DNA of 35,735 bases from Thermodesulfobacteriota bacterium (lineage in GTDB: Bacteria > Desulfobacterota > WTBG01 > CAIYCZ01 > CAIRTM01): positions 1-35,735 of the forward strand of contig JAOAHH010000152.1 of assembly GCA_026415325.1 (NCBI GenBank), read 5' to 3'. Below are positions 15,233 to 22,738 of the stretch, one piece after another. The translations under genes were made by a program, and so were the position numbers. Numbering within the stretch: the stretch's first letter is position 1; each line of letters begins with the position of its first letter. Below the pieces are notes generated by a model. The model did no database searches. It was given only the letters and a program-made list of their open reading frames with translations, and was not told the DNA's origin.

Positions 15233-16318
15233 ATGGCACGGATTTTCAATTTCTCTGCTGGCCCGTCGATGCTTCCTGTTGAAACCCTCCAGGAAGCTGC
15301 GGAAAAACTCGTCGAATTTGATAATACTGGCATGTCGCTCATTGAAATGAGCCATCGCGGTAAAACATACGAGTCTGTCCACAACGAAACCATCTCTCTC
15401 GTGCGAGAGCTGCTTGCTGTTCCCAATAATTATCATATCCTCTTGCTGCAGGGCGGTGCAACGCTGCAATTCGGTATGGTACCGCTGGCATTTCTCCGTC
15501 AGGGCACAACAGCATCCTATATCCTGACCGGATCGTGGGCAAAAAAAGCCCACGATGATGCAAAAATCGTGGGCACAACATCGGTTATCTGGGACGGCAA
15601 AGCAGACAATTATACCCGCATCCCGGCGCAGAGCGAGCTGAACATCCCCAGCGATGCTGCATACGTGCATATTTGTTCAAATGAAACCATCGGCGGCATC
15701 CAGTGGGCAACCTTCCCCGATACCGGCGGTGTACCGCTGATTGCAGACATGTCCTCTGATATCTTGTCCCGCCCCTTGCCGTGGGATAAGATCGACATGG
15801 TGTATGCCGGGACGCAGAAAAATCTCGCACCGGCAGGGATGGCGCTGGTGATCATGAGCGATCGGTTGGCCAAAGCCGCGCGCACCGATCTTCCGGCCTA
15901 TCTGCGGTATGACCTGCATATTCAAAACAACTCGCTCTACAATACTCCGCCATCGTTTGTTGTCTGGATGACCGGACTTACCCTCAAATGGGTTAAGTCA
16001 ATCGGCGGGCTGCAGGAAATCGAACGCCGCAGGGATGAAAAGGCGCGCATGCTGTACGGTATGATCGACTGCAGCGGCGGTTTTTACAGAAATCCGGTCG
16101 ACAAGGAAAGCCGCTCCATGATGAACGTCGTATGGCGGCTGCCCAGCGAGGAGCTCGAAGAAAAATTCATTAAAGAGGCAAAACAGGAGGGGCTTGACGG
16201 GCTGAAAGGGCACCGCTCGGTTGGCGGCTGTCGGGCTTCGATCTATAATGCAATGCCCCTTGCAGGCGTCAAGGCACTGGTGCAGTTCATGAAACACTTC
16301 ATGGCAAAAAACGGTTAA
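15233..16318 (+). CDS. serC: Phosphoserine aminotransferase SerC
   Basis: The protein has 361 residues, the normal SerC length. It is a class V, PLP-dependent aminotransferase that makes 3-phosphoserine from 3-phosphohydroxypyruvate and glutamate, the second step of serine synthesis. Family signatures: FNFSAGPSMLPVETLQEA at the start, EMSHRGKTYESVHNE, LLLQGGATLQFGMVP, the PLP lysine in VYAGTQKNLAPAGM, and the C-terminal GLDGLKGHRSVGGCRASIYN. AAGGAG (15221-15226) with a 6-nt gap fixes the start. It stands alone under a consensus promoter and has its own terminator at 16345-16382. A stretch of the coding sequence (15532-15574) forms competing hairpins and reads as a terminator on the opposite strand. 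Confidence 0.98.
   Translation: MARIFNFSAGPSMLPVETLQEAAEKLVEFDNTGMSLIEMSHRGKTYESVHNETISLVRELLAVPNNYHILLLQGGATLQFGMVPLAFLRQGTTASYILTGSWAKKAHDDAKIVGTTSVIWDGKADNYTRIPAQSELNIPSDAAYVHICSNETIGGIQWATFPDTGGVPLIADMSSDILSRPLPWDKIDMVYAGTQKNLAPAGMALVIMSDRLAKAARTDLPAYLRYDLHIQNNSLYNTPPSFVVWMTGLTLKWVKSIGGLQEIERRRDEKARMLYGMIDCSGGFYRNPVDKESRSMMNVVWRLPSEELEEKFIKEAKQEGLDGLKGHRSVGGCRASIYNAMPLAGVKALVQFMKHFMAKNG
15541..15574 (-). terminator. Terminator-like element on the antisense strand inside serC
   Basis: Read on the minus strand, GCCCACGAT (15574-15566), a 9-nt loop, ATCGTGGGC (15556-15548), then seven T (15547-15541). This is a 9-bp GC-rich stem plus T-run, i.e. a textbook intrinsic terminator shape. A third copy of the arm at 15532-15540 allows an alternative hairpin on the sense strand. 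It could stop readthrough from the convergent sugar transferase gene. Coding constraint may also explain it. Confidence 0.5.
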
Positions 16319-16332
16319 TACGAGCAAACTTG

Positions 16333-17013
16333 TCATCGTCTTATCGACGCGCTCCCGTCATGCGGTGGCGCGTCGTTTTTTTGGTGATCGTTGCGCTTGG
16401 TTTCGGCACTCCCCATAAACTCGGGCATAGTTGCTTCGCTGCCGTGGCTGATGCCTTCACGGGTAATGACTTTCCACAGCGTTATCAAAAGAATTCGCAG
16501 ATCAAGCCAGAGCGAGCAGTGGTCAACATACCATACATCATAGGCAAACTTCTCCTCCCATGAGAGCGCATTGCGTCCATTGACCTGTGCCCATCCGGTA
16601 ATGCCCGGTTTCACGTTATGGCGCCGCGCCTGCTCCGGCGTGTAGCGGTCAAGGTACTGCATAAGCAGCGGTCGTGGGCCTACTAAACTCATGTCCCCGC
16701 AGAGCACATTCCAGAGCGTCGGAAGCTCATCAAGGCTTGTGCTCCGAAGAATCCTCCCCAGGCGTGTCAACCGCACCCCATCAGATGCTGCGGTCTCCTC
16801 GCCCGGCTTTGGATGGCGCATGGTTCGGAATTTGAATAGCATAAACGGCTTACCGTACAGCCCCGGCCGCTGCTGCCGAAACAACACTGGCTTGCCCATG
16901 TTCACCCGTATTGCTCCGGCAATAAAGGCAAGCAACGGTGAAAGCACCAGCAGCAGCGTAAAGCTGACGAGCACATCGATCAACCGTTTAATAACTTTGG
17001 CAAAGGGAGGCAT
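16333..17013 (-). CDS. Initiating sugar-phosphate transferase (WcaJ/PglC-type monotopic PGT)
   Basis: The protein has about 226 residues. It transfers a sugar 1-phosphate from a UDP-sugar to undecaprenyl phosphate, the first step of exopolysaccharide, O-antigen or glycoprotein glycan assembly. A single N-terminal hydrophobic re-entrant helix (RLIDVLVSFTLLLVLSPLLA) is followed by the catalytic core: PVLFRQQRPGLYGKPFMLFK, FRTM, STSLDELPTLWNVLCGDMSLVGPRP (with the catalytic Asp-Glu pair) and VKPGITGWAQVNGRNALSWEEK. It matches the short family without the extra four-helix N-terminal domain of WbaP. ATG 17013 is preferred over 17055 from core homology; neither has a strong ribosome binding site. 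A hydrophilic tail of about 30 residues after the core is unusual and overlaps the serC terminator. It is convergent with serC, 14 bp apart. Confidence 0.92.
   Translation of the reverse strand: MPPFAKVIKRLIDVLVSFTLLLVLSPLLAFIAGAIRVNMGKPVLFRQQRPGLYGKPFMLFKFRTMRHPKPGEETAASDGVRLTRLGRILRSTSLDELPTLWNVLCGDMSLVGPRPLLMQYLDRYTPEQARRHNVKPGITGWAQVNGRNALSWEEKFAYDVWYVDHCSLWLDLRILLITLWKVITREGISHGSEATMPEFMGSAETKRNDHQKNDAPPHDGSASIRR
16345..16382 (+). terminator. Intrinsic terminator of serC
   Basis: CGACGCGC (16345-16352) and GCGCGTCG (16368-16375) form an 8-bp GC-rich stem, followed by seven T. It lies 27 bp after the serC stop, inside the 3' end of the convergent sugar transferase gene. It has no T-run on the other strand, so it works for serC only. 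Confidence 0.78.
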
Positions 17014-17125
17014 ACAAGGTTTCTCATATCGAGATTCATTTTTATGATACAGCATTACCCTACCGAAATCGACGGTTTTTTCGGCAACAGGTATCGTGTT
17101 TTTCCCTGTTCAGCATCCCGCAGAA

Positions 17126-17154
17126 TTGACAGACATTGCCGGAGATGATACAAC
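17126..17154 (+). promoter_or_regulatory. Sigma-70 promoter of the Gld-type ABC operon
   Basis: TTGACA (17126-17131), 17 nt, TACAAC (17149-17154). The -35 is perfect and the -10 matches 4 of 6. The predicted start near 17161 lies just upstream of the small gene at 17183, so that gene would be the first in the message. Confidence 0.55.
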
Positions 17155-17182
17155 TCCCTCATCGCTCATTGAAAGGGTGTGA

Positions 17183-17290
17183 ATGAAAAGAATCAAAAAA
17201 GGAGTCTCCGAGAAGGAGGAACTGCAAACCCTGAGCTATATAAAGTTGTTCGCATTATATCTTGCCACTCAGCTCTCAGTACTCATTTGA
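17183..17290 (+). CDS. Predicted 35-residue membrane peptide leading the ABC operon
   Basis: A 36-codon frame runs from ATG 17183 to TGA 17288-17290. GAAAGG lies six bases before the ATG. The peptide has a charged start (MKRIKKGVSEKEELQ) and a hydrophobic second half (YIKLFALYLATQLSVLI), enough for one short membrane helix. Its stop codon is one base before the ATG of the ATPase gene, which has no ribosome binding site of its own, so translation of the ATPase is probably coupled to it. A promoter with a perfect -35 box lies just upstream. It may be a small transporter subunit or only a leader that delivers ribosomes. I recognise no family. Evidence is positional, not by homology. Confidence 0.55.
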   Translation: MKRIKKGVSEKEELQTLSYIKLFALYLATQLSVLI

Positions 17291-17291
17291 T

Positions 17292-18254
17292 ATGTACACC
17301 ATCGAAGCCGAACACCTGACCAAATTCTACGGCAGCGCACGGGGCGTTGTGGATCTTTCGTTCACGGTCGAGCGGGGTGAAATTGTCGGCTTTCTCGGCC
17401 CCAACGGGTCGGGCAAGACAACCACCATGCGGATGCTGACCTGCTTCTTCCCTCCCACCAGCGGCACGGCCCGCATCTGCGGCCACGATATCGTTCGTGA
17501 ACCGCTCGCGGTCAGGCGCGCAATCGGCTATCTTCCGGAAAGCGTGCCCCTCTACCTTGATATGCCGGTCAGGAGCTATCTTCATTTTTTTGCCGAAGTT
17601 AAAGGCGTGCCATCCCGCCAGCGGCGGCAGCGTGTCGAGGAAACCATGCAGCGGTGCGGCCTTGAACAGTATGCGCACCGCTTAATCCGCAAGCTTTCAA
17701 AAGGCTATCGCCAACGGGTCGGCATTGCACAGGCGCTGCTCGGCGATCCAGAAGTGCTCATTCTCGATGAGCCGACCATCGGCCTCGATCCGCGGCAGAT
17801 CATCGAAATCAGAAACCTCATCAAAGAACTCGGAAGCTCCCGCACCGTCATCCTCAGCACCCATATTCTGCCGGAAGTCAGTATGACCTGTACCCGGGTG
17901 ATGATTATCCATGAGGGGAGGCTGATTGCCATCGACACACCCGATAACCTCATGCGCCGAATCCAGCAGACTCCCCGTATTTTGCTCAGGGCACATGGAC
18001 CTGAGCACGAGCTGATCAGAACCCTTGCTGCACTCCCCAACGTGCGGTCGGTGCAGCGCACCTCAACCGGTGCTGCGGCGCTTGATTATTATCAGATCGA
18101 TACCGAACCCGACGGGCAGGTTATGAGCGAGATTGCCCGCGTCGTGGTCGAGGCTGGTTGGCAGCTTCAGGAGCTCCGGCCGCTCGACATCACACTTGAG
18201 CAGATCTTTATCCAACTGATCACAGACGAGCAGACAGGTCCCCGGCCATGCTGA
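17292..18254 (+). CDS. ABC transporter ATPase, GldA/CcmA-like
   Basis: The protein has 320 residues. It powers the ABC-2 type transporter encoded just downstream. Walker A is GPNGSGKTTT, the Q-loop region is GYLPESVPLYLDM, the signature is LSKGYRQRVGIAQ and Walker B with its catalytic carboxylate is VLILDEPTIGLDP; the switch His is in ILSTHILPEV. The C-terminal 80 residues form the regulatory extension common in GldA-type ATPases. ATG 17292 is chosen because the upstream alternative (TTG 17262) lies inside the small gene at 17183 and adds residues unlike the family. The gene ends by overlapping the permease start by 7 nt, a sign of translational coupling. Confidence 0.93.
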   Translation: MYTIEAEHLTKFYGSARGVVDLSFTVERGEIVGFLGPNGSGKTTTMRMLTCFFPPTSGTARICGHDIVREPLAVRRAIGYLPESVPLYLDMPVRSYLHFFAEVKGVPSRQRRQRVEETMQRCGLEQYAHRLIRKLSKGYRQRVGIAQALLGDPEVLILDEPTIGLDPRQIIEIRNLIKELGSSRTVILSTHILPEVSMTCTRVMIIHEGRLIAIDTPDNLMRRIQQTPRILLRAHGPEHELIRTLAALPNVRSVQRTSTGAAALDYYQIDTEPDGQVMSEIARVVVEAGWQLQELRPLDITLEQIFIQLITDEQTGPRPC

Positions 18255-18988
18255 TCCATACCATTGCACGCCGCGAGCTAAAAGCCTATTTTACGTCCCT
18301 GATTGCCTATACAGTGATTGCCACGTTCCTTGCGGTCTCCGGATACTTTTTTTATACCAATATGGTGATGTTTGTGATGTTTGTGGGGTCGGATGTTCGC
18401 TTGGGACTGTGGCAGCAGACGTTTTACGACATGCGCTTTGTGCTGGTCTCGCTGATGCCGCTGCTGACCATGCGGCTGTTTGCCGAAGAAAAAAAACTCG
18501 GCACCATCGAGCTGTTGTTCACCAGCCCGCTGCAGGATGTGGATATCATACTTGGGAAATACCTTGCGAGTGTGCTCGTACTCGTGCTGATGCTTGTGCT
18601 TACAGTGCTCTACCCAATTCTACTCGCCATCGTTTTCAGTGTGGATATCGGACCGGTTGCAACCGGCTATCTGGGGCTTTTCCTCATGGGATCGGCGTGC
18701 ATTGCCTGCGGTTTGTTTCTCTCCTCGCTTACCGAAAACCAGATTGTAGCGGCGATGGCAACCCTGGGAGTTTTATTACTCTTGTGGTTCATTGACTGGA
18801 ACGAGGGCATTGCAGGTGCGGCAACGATCAGGGTGTTGCATCAACTTTCGTTTTCAGAGCATTTTCTAAACTTTATCCGAGGTGTTATCGAACTTGATGA
18901 TGTGGTGTACTATGTAAGCCTGACCGTGCTGTTTCTCTGCTGCACCGCGTGGTCACTTGAATCGCGCAAATGGAGGGGCAGGGCATGA
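18248..18988 (+). CDS. ABC-2 type permease, GldF-like
   Basis: The protein has 246 residues and about six membrane helices. The N-terminus IARRELKAYFTSLIAYTVIATFLAVSGYFF and the block RFVLVSLMPLLTMRLFAEEKKLGTIELLFTSPL are hallmarks of the GldF/NosY ABC-2 family (the E-E-x-x-x-G-T-x-E-x-L motif). Later helices include VLVLVLMLVLTVLYPILLAIV, GYLGLFLMGSACIACGLFLSSL and AAMATLGVLLLLWFIDW. It forms the membrane channel for the ATPase upstream. The start overlaps the ATPase end by 7 nt and the stop overlaps the next gene (ATGA at 18985-18988). The cargo is unknown. Such GldAFG sets occur far beyond gliding bacteria, so gliding should not be assumed. Confidence 0.92.
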   Translation: MLIHTIARRELKAYFTSLIAYTVIATFLAVSGYFFYTNMVMFVMFVGSDVRLGLWQQTFYDMRFVLVSLMPLLTMRLFAEEKKLGTIELLFTSPLQDVDIILGKYLASVLVLVLMLVLTVLYPILLAIVFSVDIGPVATGYLGLFLMGSACIACGLFLSSLTENQIVAAMATLGVLLLLWFIDWNEGIAGAATIRVLHQLSFSEHFLNFIRGVIELDDVVYYVSLTVLFLCCTAWSLESRKWRGRA

Positions 18989-20343
18989 CGCGGCCGTCGG
19001 CTGTCTCGCGGGAACTGCTGCTGCACGGGATCGAGCTCGCTCTGGTGCTCTTTTTCTGCAGTGGTTCGTTGGTGCTCGTCAATTATATTGCCTATCGCCA
19101 CAATCTGCGTATTGACACAACGCCCGAACGCAGGTTTTCGCTGTCCGAGCACACCATTACGGTACTACGCAGCCTTGTTGATGATGTGCATGCAACCGTT
19201 TTTTACCGGCGGCAGGATTTGCGCACCATACGCGATGTGCTGGAGCTTTTTGCCCGCGCCACACCCCGTTTTACCTATGAATGTATTGAGCTTGAAAAAA
19301 ATCCCGTGCGCGCACAGGCACTCGGTATCAGCGGTTTTGGATCAGGCGTGCTCACCTATAAAGGCAGACGCGAAAAAGTGCGTTTTGTGAATGAAGAAAA
19401 CCTGCTCAGTGCCATCATCAAACTCATAGAGCCGGGCGAAAAAATTATCCATTTTGTGCAGGGGCACGGCGAGAAGGAGATCAGCGACACCGACGAGAAA
19501 ACGAGCTGTAGCATGGTGCGGCAGGCACTCGAGGCTGAAAACTACCGCGTTCAGCGCCTCCTGCTCATGCAGACAGAAACAATCCCGGAAGATACCCTTG
19601 TCCTCATCATCGCCGGCCCGCAGAAGGATTTCCTTCCGCGTGAGCTCGATATGATTGATGCGTATCTGCGCAGGGGCGGTCGAGTGCTGATGCTGCTCGA
19701 TCCGTTCCCGCTGCCCGCCGTAGAGCAATATCTTTCGGGCCATGGTATTACTATTGCTCGGGATTTTATCATTGACCTGCACAGTAAACTGTTGAACTTT
19801 GACCAGTTGACACCGGTCATCGTGCCTGCCAAAGGACACCCGATCGCCCGCTATTTAAATCAGGCGGCAATCTTCCCGCTGTGTCGATCCGTCATGCTCA
19901 ATGAGCACAACACCGGCGATCCCATCGCATGGTCAAGCCCTGATAGCTGGGCAGAACGTGATACTCGCAGCGTTCATGAAGATCGGGCACGATTTGACGA
20001 CAAGCAAGATGTGCGCGGTCCGGTATCGGTCGGCGTTGCTCTTCAGATTGAGGCAGCAGGCGGTCAAGGACACCTTGTGGTGATCGGCAATTCAAATTTT
20101 GTGACAAACCATTATATCAATGTGCTCGGCAACAAAGACTTCTTTCTTAATACCGTCAACTGGCTTGCTGAAAAGCACCTGCTTATGTCGTCCCGCACAA
20201 GCCCGGAACGCTCACAGATGTCCATGTTCTTCCTGACGGAAAATGAAGCACGGCTCGTGTTGTGGTCTGCGGTTGTCGGGCAACCTGCGCTTGTTTTGTG
20301 TGTAGGAATCGGTATTGTCGTGTGGAGGCGGATGCGGCGATGA
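18985..20343 (+). CDS. GldG-like ABC-type accessory protein
   Basis: The protein has 452 residues. An N-terminal helix (IELALVLFFCSGSLVLVNYIA) is followed by the family block DTTPERRFSLSEHTITVLRSLVDDVHATVFYRR, a large periplasmic domain with KIIHFVQGHGEKEISD, LVLIIAGPQKDFLPRELDMIDAYLRRGGRVLMLLDPFP and LVVIGNSNFVTNHYINVLGNKDFFLNTVNWLAE, and a C-terminal helix before WRRMRR. This is the GldG/DUF4350-like Rossmann (GATase-like) fold found beside GldF permeases. ATG 18985 is chosen: its ATGA overlaps the permease stop and GGAGGGG lies upstream. An in-frame ATG at 18970 lies before that signal. Its role is probably periplasmic coupling or substrate handling; no biochemical function is established. 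Confidence 0.88.
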   Translation: MTRPSAVSRELLLHGIELALVLFFCSGSLVLVNYIAYRHNLRIDTTPERRFSLSEHTITVLRSLVDDVHATVFYRRQDLRTIRDVLELFARATPRFTYECIELEKNPVRAQALGISGFGSGVLTYKGRREKVRFVNEENLLSAIIKLIEPGEKIIHFVQGHGEKEISDTDEKTSCSMVRQALEAENYRVQRLLLMQTETIPEDTLVLIIAGPQKDFLPRELDMIDAYLRRGGRVLMLLDPFPLPAVEQYLSGHGITIARDFIIDLHSKLLNFDQLTPVIVPAKGHPIARYLNQAAIFPLCRSVMLNEHNTGDPIAWSSPDSWAERDTRSVHEDRARFDDKQDVRGPVSVGVALQIEAAGGQGHLVVIGNSNFVTNHYINVLGNKDFFLNTVNWLAEKHLLMSSRTSPERSQMSMFFLTENEARLVLWSAVVGQPALVLCVGIGIVVWRRMRR

Positions 20344-20873
20344 ACTTCAGGCGAATACTGTGCTGGGCAGCCCTTTTTACCTGCCTGCTGCTCTCTGTGC
20401 TCTTCTTTGAACGCCAACCCCGTGAGGTGCACCCTCCTGCAACCGAGCAGTCGCAGCCGCGGGTTTTTACCTGTAACGAGGAACAGGTTCAGGAGATTAC
20501 CGTCATCCGGGGCGCGCAGCAGCTTCGCCTTATACGGAATGGTCGCGACTGGAGAACAGAACCCGACTGCACCGACCGGATCAGCAAAGATCATATCAAA
20601 AGTTTTATCACTGCACTGCTCGAGACGACGCAGATCGACACAGTGGGAGGAGCCGAGCTATCGCGGGAACCGTTCGGTCTTATGAGTCCGTGGGCACGGA
20701 TTGTACTCCGTTGTGAAGCAAACGAAGAGCCCGTTGAACTTGAGCTCGGCGCCATGACGCCATCCAACATCAGCCTGTATGCCTCCCTTAAAGGCAGTGA
20801 CCGTGTCATCCTGATCGGCACCTATCTCCGCTTCTCCCTCAACATCCTTTTTGACAGTGCCGGACTGAAATAA
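20340..20873 (+). CDS. DUF4340-like membrane-anchored protein (short)
   Basis: The protein has 177 residues. A signal anchor (RILCWAALFTCLLLSVLFF) precedes a periplasmic region with the DUF4340 pattern: EVQEITVIRG-like strand, LRLIRNGRDWRTEPDCTDRISKDHIKSFITALLETTQ, then FGLMSPWARIVLRCEANEEPVELELG and DRVILIGTYLRF. DUF4340 proteins usually follow GldG genes and are longer (often 300 residues or more); this one keeps only the first repeat-like half. The start overlaps the GldG-like stop (ATGA at 20340-20343). It ends 4 bp from the convergent wzz stop with no terminator visible between them. Function is unknown beyond association with the transporter. Confidence 0.8.
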   Translation: MNFRRILCWAALFTCLLLSVLFFERQPREVHPPATEQSQPRVFTCNEEQVQEITVIRGAQQLRLIRNGRDWRTEPDCTDRISKDHIKSFITALLETTQIDTVGGAELSREPFGLMSPWARIVLRCEANEEPVELELGAMTPSNISLYASLKGSDRVILIGTYLRFSLNILFDSAGLK

Positions 20874-20877
20874 GGCA

Positions 20878-22707
20878 CTACAGCCGCTGGTACAGCCATG
20901 CAGGAATGTATTTTCGGTGCCGTGTGAGCAGCGCACAAAGCAGCCGCAGATTGTACTGTTCCAGCCATCCGGCAGCGCTTCGCGCCACCTCCCAGCGCGT
21001 GACCCCCGCTCTGAGCACCAAAACAGCTCCGTCGACCGCCTGCGAAAGGAAGCTGGCATCGCTATACATGGTGACTGCCGGTGTATCAATCAGCACCCAG
21101 TCGGCATGATTCCGTGCCTGCCAGAGCAGTTCCTTGCACCGCTGGTTTTGCAGCAAGAGCGCGGGGTTATCCGTCAGTGCACCGGCAGGAACAAGCATGA
21201 GGTTTTCGACGGCTGTTCGCTTCGCCACCTCTTCCACCGTCATGCCTGCTGTGATTGCATCTGAGAGCCCAGCAGCATCCTCGCACGAACAGAGCCTATG
21301 GAGCAGCGGTGCACGAAGGTTTGCATCGATCAGCACTACCCTGCTCCCCTGACGGGCGAGGACGCAGCCCAGAGCAACCAGCGCCCATGACGTTCCGGTC
21401 TGATCTGCGGCACCGGTAAACAACACGCATCGGGTGCTGGCATCGGGAAGAGCGCGCTCAAGGCAGTGGCTCAGCCGCATGCACTGCTCAATCGTATCTT
21501 TTGACTGCTGGAGACGAAGCGCCAGTGCCTGTTCTTGAGGGGAGAGCTCAGGCAGCGCTGCAGGAGCTGTGCAGCCAAGCACGGTCGAAACATCGCCGAC
21601 CGTGTCAAACGTATGGGTTACATACTCCCGAAGCAATGCGAGCATGATGCCTGCACCCAGACCGATAAAGGCGGCGACAAGCAGTACAAGGGCGGCATTG
21701 GGACGTACGGGTTTGATCGGCGGTAATGCCGGCTCGATGACACTAAAGTGCGCCAGTTTCTGTTCTTCCATCGCACGTGCAATGCGTGCCTCTTCGGTCT
21801 TTTTTGCATATAGGAGATAATTCTCCTCATCAATTTTCACCTGCCGCTCAAGTTCGTTAAGTCGCGTTTCTGCCTTGTCGAGCTGCCCAAGCGCAAGCCG
21901 GTACTGGGTGATCTGCTGGCCGAGTTTCTTTTCCTTGCTTCGCAGGGCGGCAAGCCGTTTTTGGATCTCGTCGCGCTCGCGTGGTGTCGTCCCTGCGGTT
22001 TCAGCAAGGTCCTCCTGTTGGCTGATATCGGCACGGGTTTTTCCAAGTTCTACCTCCATATCGGAAATCTGAAGCAGCAGCAGACTCTTTTGCTTCTGGA
22101 TCGAACTGATGTTGTTTTCGTTGCGGAACAGTCCAAGCTCCTCTTGCGATGCTTTGAGTTTTTTCTCCATCAGCTCAAGCTGCTCCTTAAAAAATTCATA
22201 CTTCTGGTGCTGACGCCGTGCCGACAGATACTGTTCGATAAACCGCTCGACGAGTTTATTGACAACCTCGGCAGCAATGACCGGATCGCGATGCTGAAAC
22301 AGCACCGTAATAATGGGTCCTTTGCGGACTGTCAGGCTGTCGCGAAAACGATCGTACGCGCGCTGGAGCGGCGTGAGCTCAGAAAACAGGGGCTTCCCGC
22401 CGATGCCGGGATAAATCTTTTCAATCCCGACCTCCTGCAACACGCGCTCGATGAGAAACCGGCCGGTCAACATTTCAACAGCGGCATCAATATGTTGGGT
22501 AAGGACCGCCGTATTTTCGGTCGTATCAGGGCTTGGGCTCAGCACAAGCAGCTTGGAATCTGCTTCATACACCGGTCCGACAATGAGAGCGGCCATCGTT
22601 GCTGCGACAACTGCCGCACACACCGTAACCATAACAATGCGTTTATGCTTGAACAGAACCAGAAACAAATCCCGAAGCGTATGGTATGACCGCTTTTTTG
22701 CTGCCAT
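20878..22707 (-). CDS. Wzz/GumC polysaccharide co-polymerase fused to a degenerate BY-kinase domain
   Basis: The protein has 609 residues. Membrane helix 1 is near residues 23-43 (RIVMVTVCAAVVAATMAALI), followed by a Wzz periplasmic domain with long coiled coils (about 165-325), a proline-rich stretch and helix 2 (NAALVLLVAAFIGLGAGIM). The C-terminal domain has the BY-kinase P-loop fold: Walker A' VVLIDANLRAP and Walker B WVLIDTPAVT are intact. Walker A reads GAADQTGTSWA, with Thr439 where the family has the catalytic Lys. The C-terminal tyrosine cluster is nearly gone (two Tyr in KYIPAWLYQRL). It should control glycan chain length and export, but ATP hydrolysis or autokinase activity is doubtful. 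AAAGGAG seven bases before ATG 22707 fixes the start. It follows asnB by 31 bp. Confidence 0.92.
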   Translation of the reverse strand: MAAKKRSYHTLRDLFLVLFKHKRIVMVTVCAAVVAATMAALIVGPVYEADSKLLVLSPSPDTTENTAVLTQHIDAAVEMLTGRFLIERVLQEVGIEKIYPGIGGKPLFSELTPLQRAYDRFRDSLTVRKGPIITVLFQHRDPVIAAEVVNKLVERFIEQYLSARRQHQKYEFFKEQLELMEKKLKASQEELGLFRNENNISSIQKQKSLLLLQISDMEVELGKTRADISQQEDLAETAGTTPRERDEIQKRLAALRSKEKKLGQQITQYRLALGQLDKAETRLNELERQVKIDEENYLLYAKKTEEARIARAMEEQKLAHFSVIEPALPPIKPVRPNAALVLLVAAFIGLGAGIMLALLREYVTHTFDTVGDVSTVLGCTAPAALPELSPQEQALALRLQQSKDTIEQCMRLSHCLERALPDASTRCVLFTGAADQTGTSWALVALGCVLARQGSRVVLIDANLRAPLLHRLCSCEDAAGLSDAITAGMTVEEVAKRTAVENLMLVPAGALTDNPALLLQNQRCKELLWQARNHADWVLIDTPAVTMYSDASFLSQAVDGAVLVLRAGVTRWEVARSAAGWLEQYNLRLLCALLTRHRKYIPAWLYQRL

Positions 22708-22738
22708 ATCTGCTCCTTTCCAATATCCCTGTGCCTGC

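Noticed and set aside
17063-17084. CCGAAA/TTTCGG inverted repeat upstream of the sugar transferase
   Set aside because: Short stem with no correct position for a terminator; no convincing promoter could be aligned to it, so it is not called as an operator.
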